A stretch of 20,938 nt of DNA from CALJUZ01 sp003387805 (GTDB lineage: Bacteria > Bacillota > Limnochordia > Limnochordales > ZCTH02-B6). The notes under the pieces are model-generated. The model saw only the letters and a program-made list of their open reading frames with translations. It had not been told where the DNA came from and did no database searches. The stretch covers positions 1 to 20,938 of the forward strand of contig CALJUZ010000065.1 of assembly GCA_937975235.1 (NCBI GenBank), in the 5' to 3' direction. Position 1 is the stretch's first letter. Each line of letters starts with the position of its first letter. Positions 14,623 through 20,938 of this stretch are shown one piece after another. A program made the position numbers and the translations under genes.

Positions 14623-15432
14623 ATGCGGGAAAACCACGGAGGCGCCGGGCCGCTGCTGGAGGTCCGGAACGTCAGTCTTCAGTTCGGCGGCATCGCGGCC
14701 TTGACGGACGTGAACCTGACCGTACATCCCGGCGAGCTCATGTCGGTCATCGGGCCCAACGGCGCCGGCAAGACCAGCTTGTTCAACTGCATTACGGGCT
14801 TGTACCGGCCCACGGCGGGCGACATCTTTTTCGGCGGCCGGCGCATCAACGGCCTGACGGCCGACCGCATCGCCGCCCTGGGCATCGCCCGCACGTTCCA
14901 GAACATTGAGCTGTTCAGCCACATGACCACGTTGGACAACTTGCTGCTGGGGCGGCACCTGCACATGCGGGCCGGGTTTTTCGACGCGGCCTTCGCAACC
15001 CGCCGGTGGTGGCGCAACGAGGTGGCGCAGCGCCGCCGGGTGGAGGAAATTATGGATATGCTGGATCTGCAGTCGGTGCGGCACCGGCGGGTCGCATCGC
15101 TGCCCTATGGCATGCAGAAGCTGGTGGAGGTGGGCCGGGCGCTGGCCACCGAGCCGCGCCTTCTGCTGCTGGACGAGCCGTCGGCCGGCATGACCGAAGA
15201 GGAAAAGGCGGACCTGGTGTTCACCATCCGGGACGTGCAGGAGGAGCTGGGCATCGCCGTGGTGCTGGTGGAGCACGATTTGCGCATGGTGATGGAGATT
15301 TCCCAGCGCATCGTGGTGCTGGACCGGGGCCGGGTCATCGCCGACGACGTGCCGGCCGTCGTGCAGAAAGATCCGAAAGTCATCGAGGCGTACCTTGGCG
15401 AGGAGGCGATGGACCCTGCTCGCGGTGCGTAA
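14623..15432 (+). CDS. livG: HAAT ABC transporter ATP-binding protein LivG
   Basis: One of the two ATPases of the importer, attached to the cytoplasmic face of LivHM. 269 residues: Walker A GPNGAGKT (44-51), Q-loop in ARTFQNIELF (Gln93), the LivG-specific insertion between about 108 and 150, signature region LPYGMQKLVEVGRAL (160-174), Walker B LLLLDEP (180-186) and switch His218. The ATG at 14623 has CGGAG nine bases upstream; GTG at 14620 is an equal option. A TTG at 14584 would add 13 residues of non-family sequence. It begins 91 bases after livK, and its end overlaps the start of livF by 38 bases. Confidence 0.94.
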   Translation: MRENHGGAGPLLEVRNVSLQFGGIAALTDVNLTVHPGELMSVIGPNGAGKTSLFNCITGLYRPTAGDIFFGGRRINGLTADRIAALGIARTFQNIELFSHMTTLDNLLLGRHLHMRAGFFDAAFATRRWWRNEVAQRRRVEEIMDMLDLQSVRHRRVASLPYGMQKLVEVGRALATEPRLLLLDEPSAGMTEEEKADLVFTIRDVQEELGIAVVLVEHDLRMVMEISQRIVVLDRGRVIADDVPAVVQKDPKVIEAYLGEEAMDPARGA

Positions 15433-16186
15433 CGTGGAAAGCCAGTATTTCGGCCGGGTGACGGTGCTGCACGGCGTGTCGCTGACCGTCGAGGAAGGGC
15501 AGTTTGCGGTGGTGCTGGGCTCCAACGGCGCGGGCAAGAGCACGCTGCTCCGCACCATCAGCGGCCTCATCCCGGATCAGCCGGAAAAAGGCACCATCGA
15601 GTTCGAAGGCGTGCGCATCGACCGCAAAGAGCCCGAGGACATCGCGGCCCTGGGCATCGCCCACGTGATGGAGGGCCGGGGCGTGTTCCCCGAGCTGACC
15701 GTGTGGGAAAATCTGCAGCTGGGTTCCTACCGGCGCCGCAACGCGGCCGGGGTCAAGCGGGACCTGGAATGGGTGTTCTCGCTGTTTCCCCGGCTGGAGG
15801 AGCGGCTGGGGCAGCTGGCCGGCACCCTTTCGGGCGGGGAGCAGCAAATGCTGGCCATCGGCCGGGCGCTTCTGGGCCGGCCGCGCCTTTTGCTGCTGGA
15901 CGAGCCGTCGGTAGGGCTCGCGCCCAGGCTCGTGTCGGAAATCGCCCGGGTGCTGCAAGAGATCAACCGCCAGGGCACCACCATTCTTTTGGTGGAGCAA
16001 AACGCCCGCATGGCGCTGCAGGTGGCGCAGTACGGCTTCGTGCTGGAGACGGGTCGCATCGTGCTGGAGGGCACCGCGCAGGAGCTGGCCGCCAACGAAA
16101 ACGTTCAGGAAATGTACCTGGGCGTGCAGCAGGAGCAGTCGGTGAAAGGCTACCGGCGCTGGAAGCCCAAGCGGCGCTGGGCGTAA
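15395..16186 (+). CDS. livF: HAAT ABC transporter ATP-binding protein LivF
   Basis: Second ATPase of the importer, 263 residues from the TTG at 15395. Walker A is GSNGAGKST (42-50), signature LSGGEQ (145-150), Walker B LLLLDEP (165-171), and the switch position is Gln in LLVEQNA, as usual in LivF. The C-terminus GYRRWKPKRRW is a basic tail typical of HAAT ATPases. The start is uncertain: TTG 15395 has GAGG six bases upstream, while the stronger AGGAGG (15401-15406) would serve a CTG at 15416 or, at a long distance, GTG 15425. Either way the gene overlaps the end of livG, indicating translational coupling. A good terminator follows 80 bases later. Confidence 0.93.
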   Translation: MARRRWTLLAVRNVESQYFGRVTVLHGVSLTVEEGQFAVVLGSNGAGKSTLLRTISGLIPDQPEKGTIEFEGVRIDRKEPEDIAALGIAHVMEGRGVFPELTVWENLQLGSYRRRNAAGVKRDLEWVFSLFPRLEERLGQLAGTLSGGEQQMLAIGRALLGRPRLLLLDEPSVGLAPRLVSEIARVLQEINRQGTTILLVEQNARMALQVAQYGFVLETGRIVLEGTAQELAANENVQEMYLGVQQEQSVKGYRRWKPKRRWA

Positions 16187-16265
16187 AACGGCGCCGGGCG
16201 CAGGCCGCGGTTTTCGAACACAGGGCCGGCCAGGCCGGCCGTACAAGCTTTGGTGCAGGAAAGCG

Positions 16266-16297
16266 AGGGCATCGCCGGGAAGGCGGTGTCCTTTTTG
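16266..16297 (+). terminator. Intrinsic terminator of the liv operon
   Basis: An 11-bp stem (16266-16276 with 16282-16292, two G-T pairs), a GGGAA loop, and a run of five T (16292-16296). Upstream, GGCCGGCC occurs twice separated by one base (16224-16240), itself able to form a GC stem. This ends livMHKGF before the lacI-type gene. Confidence 0.8.
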
Positions 16298-16401
16298 CGT
16301 CTGTTGCCTTTCTTTGTGCGCACCTCCCGAATCGACGGATCAAGGAAAAATTTTTGTGAATCGAGCAGGAAAAGTCTCCGGGGAATAGAATGATCCGGCA
16401 A

Positions 16402-16433
16402 GAAACATTTCTGAAACAGAAAGGGCTTGTTTC
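16402..16433. promoter_or_regulatory. Nested dyads in the lacI-type leader
   Basis: TTTCTG-AAA-CAGAAA (16408-16422) is a perfect 15-base dyad, framed by GAAACA (16402-16407) and TGTTTC (16428-16433). It overlaps the Shine-Dalgarno of the regulator gene (AAAGGG, 16420-16425), suggesting an operator for autoregulation or an RNA hairpin. The surrounding leader, including AAAAATTTTT at 16346-16355, is the most AT-rich part of the window; a TAGAAT (16386-16391) could be a -10, without a clear -35. Confidence 0.4.
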
Positions 16434-16434
16434 A

Positions 16435-17436
16435 ATGGCCACGGTGCGCGACATCGCCAGAGCCGCGGGCGTGAGCCCGGCTACGGTATCCCGAGTGCTG
16501 AACGGGCACCCCCACGTGGCGGAGGAGCTGCGGGAGCGGGTGACCCGTGTCGCGGGCGAGCTGGGATACACCGGCGCGGCCCGGCGCCGGGCCAGGACGG
16601 GGACGGGCGTGGTCGCTTTGATCGTGCCCCACGTCAGCTCGCCGTTCTACTGCGAGGTGCTGGCGGGCGTGGAGCGGGAGGCGTACCAGAACGAGTACGG
16701 GCTGGTGTTTTACACCACCGACGGCCGCTCGCACGACAACGTCATCGAGCGGGCGCTGGAGACGCCGCAGCTGGCGGGCCTGGTGGTCATTACGCCCCGC
16801 TGGCGGGAGGACGAGCAGCTGCTGGACCATCCCGAGGCGCCGCCGGTGGTGGTGGTGGACCACCGCAACGCGGGCAGCCCTTATCCCCACGTGGTGGTGG
16901 ACAACTTGCGCGGGGCGTACCGGGCCGCGCAGTACCTGCTGGCCAAAGGGTACGACGACATCGCCATGATCCGGGGGCCCGAAAACATTCAGTCGTCCAT
17001 GGACCGGGTGCGGGGTTTCATGCTGGCTATGCACGAAGCCTTCGCGGCCGGGCTGGCCCGGGCCCGGGATTTGTCGGACCGCATCTGGCCCGGGGACTTC
17101 GAGCAGCGCTCGGGCTACGAGGCGGTGGCCGGCCGGCTGGCCGCGGGAGAGCCCATGCCCCGGGCCATCTTCTGCGCCAACGACTTGATGGCGCTGGGCG
17201 CCGTCGCGGCGCTGCACGAAGCGGGCCTGCGGGTGCCCGATGACGTGGCGGTCATGGGCTTTGACGACCTGCCCCTGGCCGCGGCCGCGGTGCCCCCTTT
17301 GACGACGGTGCGGCAGCCGGTGGCCGAAATGGGCGCCATCGCCTTTCGCATGGTGACCCGGCTGGCCGCGGGGCAGACGCTGGAGACCGAGCGCATCGTG
17401 CTGGACACGGAGCTGGTGGTGAGGAGGTCGGCCTGA
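16435..17436 (+). CDS. LacI-family transcriptional regulator
   Basis: A sugar-responsive DNA-binding regulator, 333 residues. The N-terminal helix-turn-helix is canonical (TVRDIARAAGVSPATVSRVLNG, residues 3-24). The effector-binding core resembles periplasmic sugar-binding proteins, with GVVALIVPHVSSPFY (58-72), VVVDNLRGAY (153-162), RVRGF (191-195) and IFCANDLMALG (245-255). The hinge region after GYTG is Arg/Ala-rich (AARRRARTG) and lacks the usual P-N-x-x-A-R-x-L pattern. The ATG at 16435 follows AAAGGG at nine bases; an ATG at 16390 would add 15 residues spanning the dyads. One base separates its stop from the first permease, so it is in the operon it probably controls. Effector unknown. 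Confidence 0.92.
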   Translation: MATVRDIARAAGVSPATVSRVLNGHPHVAEELRERVTRVAGELGYTGAARRRARTGTGVVALIVPHVSSPFYCEVLAGVEREAYQNEYGLVFYTTDGRSHDNVIERALETPQLAGLVVITPRWREDEQLLDHPEAPPVVVVDHRNAGSPYPHVVVDNLRGAYRAAQYLLAKGYDDIAMIRGPENIQSSMDRVRGFMLAMHEAFAAGLARARDLSDRIWPGDFEQRSGYEAVAGRLAAGEPMPRAIFCANDLMALGAVAALHEAGLRVPDDVAVMGFDDLPLAAAAVPPLTTVRQPVAEMGAIAFRMVTRLAAGQTLETERIVLDTELVVRRSA

Positions 17437-17437
17437 C

Positions 17438-18424
17438 ATGGCGGCCCGTGCAGTGCCCGGCGCCCGGCCGCAGCAGAGGCCCGCGGCGCCACGACCCCCG
17501 CTGATGACTCGCTGGCGACGCACGCTGAAACGGTACGGCACCGCGTACTTGTTCATCCTGCCCGCGGTGCTGGCCATGCTGCTGGTGCATTACATCCCCA
17601 TGGTCAACGGTATTCTGGTGGCCTTCAAGGACGTGAACCTGTTCACCGTCTCCAGCTGGACCGACGCGCCCTGGGTCGGCCTGGACAACTTCAAAGAAGG
17701 CTTTGATCCCAACGGGCGCATCGGCGCCCGCTTCTGGCGGTCGCTGTGGAACGTGACCTTTTTCGGCGCCGTCACCATCGCGGCCGGCTACGTCATCGGC
17801 ATGGCCGTGGCTTTGCTCCTGCAGCGGCCGTTTCCCGGGCGCAGCTTCGTCCGGGGCCTGATTCTCCTGCCCTACATCACCCCGGATTCGGTAGCCTACA
17901 GCGTCTGGCGCTTCATTTTCCAGGCCCGCATCGGGCTGGTCAACAAGTGGCTGATGGCGCTGGGCATCATCGACGAGCCCGCGATTTGGCTGGTGGGCGC
18001 CAATTCCATCTACGCCGTGATGGTCGCGGCCATCTGGAAAGGCTGGCCCTTCGCGGCGTTGATTTTGCAGGCCGGGCTGCAGGGCATTCCGCAGGAAGTG
18101 TATGAGGCCAGTCTCATCGACGGCGCCAGCCGCTGGCAGCGGTTCCGCTACGTGACGCTGCCCATGCTCGCGCCCGTGACCCGGACGCTCATTATCATCT
18201 CCATTTTGTGGAATTACAACGCCTTCAATCAGTTCTACGTCATGCTGGGCAAAGACCCCGGCGTCGCGGCCGACGTGCCGTCCACCCTCATTTTGCGGGA
18301 GACGTTCACCGCCTTCCACTTCGGCGTGGGCTCGGCCATGTCGCTGGCGGTCATGGCGGTCATGCTCATCTTTACCGCCTTCTACGTGCGGGCGCTGCGG
18401 CGGCAGGCTATGGAGGAGATGTAA
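17438..18424 (+). CDS. Carbohydrate ABC transporter permease (MalF type)
   Basis: Inner-membrane permease of a CUT1-type sugar importer, 328 residues. After an Arg/Pro/Ala-rich cytoplasmic N-terminus (1-32) come about six membrane helices. The ATPase-contact EAA loop is EASLIDGASRWQRFRYVTLP (223-242). ATG 17438 has AGGAGG ten bases upstream, inside the end of the regulator gene; an ATG at 17504 would remove the unusual 22-residue extension. The following permease begins directly after its stop. It pairs with that permease (MalF/MalG-like); the transported sugar cannot be assigned. Confidence 0.92.
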   Translation: MAARAVPGARPQQRPAAPRPPLMTRWRRTLKRYGTAYLFILPAVLAMLLVHYIPMVNGILVAFKDVNLFTVSSWTDAPWVGLDNFKEGFDPNGRIGARFWRSLWNVTFFGAVTIAAGYVIGMAVALLLQRPFPGRSFVRGLILLPYITPDSVAYSVWRFIFQARIGLVNKWLMALGIIDEPAIWLVGANSIYAVMVAAIWKGWPFAALILQAGLQGIPQEVYEASLIDGASRWQRFRYVTLPMLAPVTRTLIIISILWNYNAFNQFYVMLGKDPGVAADVPSTLILRETFTAFHFGVGSAMSLAVMAVMLIFTAFYVRALRRQAMEEM

Positions 18425-19348
18425 GTGGCGCAGAGCATGGCGAAGAGGACGGCGGCGGGCAGCGGCATGCGCAGAAGGGCGCGCTGGCGGAAGGCCGCCG
18501 GCACGGGGCTGTTTTACGCGGCCGTGGCCTTGGTGCTGGTCACGGTGCTCATCCCGTATTTGTGGATGGTATCGGGATCGTTTAAGTCCAGCGTGGAGCT
18601 GCAGGCCGCGGACGTGACCCGGCCGGGCATGGAGCCTTCGTGGATTCCCCGCCAGTTCACCCTGGACAACTACCGCAACGTCAACCGCACCGTGCCGATT
18701 ATGGACTACTTCGTGCACAGCCTCATCATCAGCGGCGGCACCATGGTGTGCGCCACGCTGCTGGCCTTCTTCGCCGCGTACGCGCTGAGCCGCTTCCGTT
18801 TTCCGGGCCGCAACGTGTACATCGCGGCGGTGCTTTCGACGCAGATGCTGCCGGGCATCTTGTTCGTCATCCCGTATTTCATCTTGTTTACGTGGATCAA
18901 CCACCGGTTCGGTATTCAGCTGCGCGACACGTACCCCGGCATGATTTTGACGTATACGTCCTTTGCGCTGCCGTTTTCCATCGTCATGCTGCGCAGCTTC
19001 CTGGACGCGATTCCGACGGAGCTGGACGAGCAGGCGGCCATCGACGGGGCCAGCCGGGTGCGCACGCTCTTCTCGGTGATTTTCCCGCTGGCCCGGCCCG
19101 GGCTGGTGTCGGTGGGCATTTACTCGTTCATCATGGGCTGGAACGAGATTTTGTTCGCCTCGGTGCTGACGGGCCGCCGCACGAAGACGGTGGCCATCGG
19201 GCTGCTGGAGTACATCACCGCCCACGAGGCCCGCTGGACCATGATGATGGCCGCCTCCATCATCGTGTCCATTCCCGTCGTCGTGCTGTTCACGCTCATG
19301 CAGCGCTACATCGTCTCCGGCCTGGTGGCGGGGGCGACGAAAGGCTAG
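18425..19348 (+). CDS. Carbohydrate ABC transporter permease (MalG type)
   Basis: Partner permease of the preceding gene, 307 residues. It opens with a basic segment (KRTAAGSGMRRRARWRK), then the first helix at about 28-50 and the MalG-like SRFRFPGR loop (122-129). The EAA loop is EQAAIDGASRVRTLFSVIFP (202-221), and the C-terminus reads QRYIVSGLVAGATKG, a hallmark end of CUT1 MalG permeases. GTG 18425 directly abuts the upstream stop, with GGAGGAG six bases before it, so the two are tightly coupled. No ATPase gene follows; a shared MsmX-like ATPase is the likely energiser. Confidence 0.93.
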   Translation: MAQSMAKRTAAGSGMRRRARWRKAAGTGLFYAAVALVLVTVLIPYLWMVSGSFKSSVELQAADVTRPGMEPSWIPRQFTLDNYRNVNRTVPIMDYFVHSLIISGGTMVCATLLAFFAAYALSRFRFPGRNVYIAAVLSTQMLPGILFVIPYFILFTWINHRFGIQLRDTYPGMILTYTSFALPFSIVMLRSFLDAIPTELDEQAAIDGASRVRTLFSVIFPLARPGLVSVGIYSFIMGWNEILFASVLTGRRTKTVAIGLLEYITAHEARWTMMMAASIIVSIPVVVLFTLMQRYIVSGLVAGATKG

Positions 19349-19568
19349 GCGGCGAGGGAGGTGAGGCCCGCGCCGGGATGGCCGCGGTTCCGGGCGAAGG
19401 CCGGAGCGGAGCGGCGGCAGCCGGCGCCCGGTCGATGACGACATCGGTGGCTGACGCAGGCGAAGAGCGAGGATTGCCGCGGGCGGCTTCGCCCGGGCGG
19501 GCGGGGCCCCGCGCCGTTCCCGGACGGAGCCGGAGAGAACGAGACCGACAGGCGAGGAGGGAAAGGTC
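19349..19568. other. Gap between the MalG-type permease and sugar-binding genes
   Basis: A 220-base GC-rich gap. It contains a CGGGCG-GCTT-CGCCCG hairpin (19480-19495) that may mark an mRNA processing or differential-expression site. No promoter with recognisable -35/-10 is visible. A 64-codon open frame here is discussed among the rejected items. Confidence 0.4.
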
Positions 19569-20834
19569 GTGACCAGCCTTCGCAAGCCGTGGGCGCTGGC
19601 CGCGGCGCTGATGGTTCTGACCTTTGGCGCGGCGGCGCAGGCGCAGGAGATCACGTTTTGGGTGATGCCCAACGCTCCGGACATTATCCACGTGCCGTGG
19701 CTGGAGCAGAAGACGCAGGAGTTCTACGAGGAGACGGGCATCCGGGTGCACTACGAAATCGTCGGCTGGGACGAGGCGTGGATCCGCATTTCCACGGCGC
19801 TCATCACCGGCGAGGGCGTGGACGTGTTCCAGGCGGGGACCACGTGGAATCCGCAGTTCGCCGCCACCGGCGCGGTGTCGGAGCTGGACATCGACGAGTT
19901 CGGCGGCGCGGACGCGTTCATGGAGGCCAACCTCATTTCCACGACGTACCAGGGGCGCTACTACGGCGTGCCGTGGTTCGCCGAGACCCGCGTGTTGTTC
20001 TACAACAAGGACATGTTTGAGGCCGCGGGCGTGGAGCCGCCCCAGACGTACGAGGAGCTCATGGAGGTGGGCCGGCGCATCGTGGAGACCCACGGCACCG
20101 GCAGCGCCATCGCCATCGCCGGCACCAACGCGTGGGACCTGATCCACAACTGGGCCATCATTTTGTGGGCCAACGGCGGCGACCTGGTGGACATGTCGGC
20201 CCGCAAGGCCGTCTTCAACGGGCCGGAAGGCGTGGCGGCCATGGAGTACTACGTGGACTTGGTGCGCCAGGGCCTCGCGTCGCGGGCCACGGCCGAGTAC
20301 AACCAGCCTCAGGCCGACGCCGCGTTCATCAACGGCAACGTGGCCATGGCGTTCATGGGACCGTGGAACATCGCTGACATCGAGGTGGAGAACCCGTCGC
20401 TGCACTACGGCGTCGTGGAGCCGCCGGCGGGTCCCGCGGGGCGGGCCGCGTTCTCGGGCGGCAGCAACCTGGTCATCCTGAAGGCCAGCCCGCATCAGGA
20501 AGCGGCCAAGCAGTGGATTCAGTTCCTGCTGCGGCCGGAAAACCTGGTCGCGTACACGCGGGATCTGTCCAAGATGCTGCCGGCCACGCTGGAGGCCTTC
20601 GCCGACCCGTACTACGAGACGGGCGTGTGGCAAGTGTTCAAGACGGCCCTCGGCTACGCGACGGCCTATCCGCCGCTGGCGGTCTGGGGCGACATTGAGA
20701 ACGCGGTCATGGGCGAGTTCCGGAACGTGCTGACCGCGTACGTCGAAGGCAGCCTGGAGCGCCAGGGCGGCGTGCAGACGTTCCTGGACCGGGCCGCGCA
20801 GCGGGTGGACCAGGCGCTGGAGCGGGAGCGCTGA
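19569..20834 (+). CDS. Sugar ABC transporter substrate-binding protein (MalE type)
   Basis: Extracytoplasmic sugar receptor of the SBP_bac_1 family, 421 residues. The Sec signal peptide runs TSLRKPW then a hydrophobic stretch to AAAQA, cleavage near residue 26; there is no lipobox cysteine. The mature part starts QEITFWVMPN and shows family features: EETGIRVHYEIVGWDEAW (55-72), the GVPWFAETRVLFYNKDMFEAAGV segment with PQTYEEL following, FINGNVAMAFMGPW, and SGGSNLVILKASPHQEAAKQWIQFL. GTG 19569 has AGGAGG seven bases upstream. It is the last gene of the lacI-permease-permease cluster, where receptors usually come first. Ligand unknown. Confidence 0.93.
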   Translation: MTSLRKPWALAAALMVLTFGAAAQAQEITFWVMPNAPDIIHVPWLEQKTQEFYEETGIRVHYEIVGWDEAWIRISTALITGEGVDVFQAGTTWNPQFAATGAVSELDIDEFGGADAFMEANLISTTYQGRYYGVPWFAETRVLFYNKDMFEAAGVEPPQTYEELMEVGRRIVETHGTGSAIAIAGTNAWDLIHNWAIILWANGGDLVDMSARKAVFNGPEGVAAMEYYVDLVRQGLASRATAEYNQPQADAAFINGNVAMAFMGPWNIADIEVENPSLHYGVVEPPAGPAGRAAFSGGSNLVILKASPHQEAAKQWIQFLLRPENLVAYTRDLSKMLPATLEAFADPYYETGVWQVFKTALGYATAYPPLAVWGDIENAVMGEFRNVLTAYVEGSLERQGGVQTFLDRAAQRVDQALERER

Positions 20835-20843
20835 GCGGCCGGC

Positions 20844-20861
20844 CGCGGCCCGCGGGCCGCG
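20844..20861. terminator. GC palindrome after the sugar-binding gene
   Basis: CGCGGCCCG-CGGGCCGCG is a perfect 18-base palindrome starting ten bases after the stop. It could form a stable hairpin, but no T-run follows, so terminator function is tentative. The rest of the window (to 20938) shows only further GC-rich inverted repeats. Confidence 0.35.
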
Positions 20862-20938
20862 CGCACCGCGGTGCCCGTGGCTCGGCGCCGGCCGAGGCGT
20901 GCCGCGGGCAGCGCACCACCCAGTGCCGGCCGCCCGAG

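Noticed and set aside
19378..19572. A 64-codon frame whose stop overlaps the GTG of the sugar-binding gene
   Set aside because: The Shine-Dalgarno-like GGGAGGTGAG is too far from the ATG, the sequence is Ala/Gly/Arg noise, and the frame simply continues an upstream shadow.
17252..19684. An 810-codon minus-strand open frame across regulator, permeases and receptor
   Set aside because: It spans four clear plus-strand genes, is rich in His, Arg, Gln and Gly, and has no recognisable domain.

Overview
The window looks like the chromosome of a very GC-rich Bacillota (Firmicutes-type) bacterium. Evidence for this is the order clpP-clpX-lonB-lonA-ysxC, which is the Bacillus/Clostridia arrangement, together with the membrane-anchored LonB that typifies endospore-forming lineages. 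Third codon positions are overwhelmingly G or C, and several genes start with TTG or GTG behind strong Shine-Dalgarno sequences. A high-GC, probably thermophilic clade such as Limnochordia, Symbiobacteriia or Thermaerobacter relatives would fit, but this is inference and no rRNA is present to settle it.

Layout. (1) 148-7349, plus strand: a protein quality-control block, clpP, clpX, [terminator], lonB, [promoter with two dyads], lonA, ysxC/engB. (2) 7346-8764, minus strand: a double PRC-barrel protein with a long disordered tail, preceded by a small DUF2007-type protein. (3) 8876-10933, plus: a Cof-type HAD phosphatase and a divergent 6-phosphofructokinase. (4) 11177-16186, plus: a complete branched-chain amino acid/amide (HAAT) ABC importer in the order livM-livH-livK-livG-livF, closed by a good intrinsic terminator. 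(5) 16435-20834, plus: a LacI-family regulator followed by two MalF/MalG-type permeases and a MalE-type sugar-binding protein. No ATPase and no catabolic enzyme of this sugar system lies in the window.

How the parts work together. ClpP with ClpX, LonB and LonA cover most ATP-dependent cytosolic and membrane-proximal proteolysis, and YsxC supports 50S ribosome assembly. The liv operon should form one inner-membrane importer. The sugar permeases need an ATPase from elsewhere, as MsmX-dependent systems do. Both substrate-binding proteins carry Sec signal peptides without a lipobox cysteine, which is unusual for a monoderm and hints at a diderm envelope.

I found no mobile element, CRISPR array, tRNA or rRNA, and nothing that amounts to a wholly new multi-gene system. 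The best second-look items are residue-level: an Asn where ClpP should have its catalytic Asp, GGGGS in place of GGDGS in the phosphofructokinase, and a LacI protein with a degenerate hinge helix. Among the non-coding signals, the extended -10 lonA promoter framed by two dyads and the nested dyads over the lacI ribosome-binding site stand out. No gene-free stretch exceeds 300 bases; the longer gaps (200-290 bases) are described as features.
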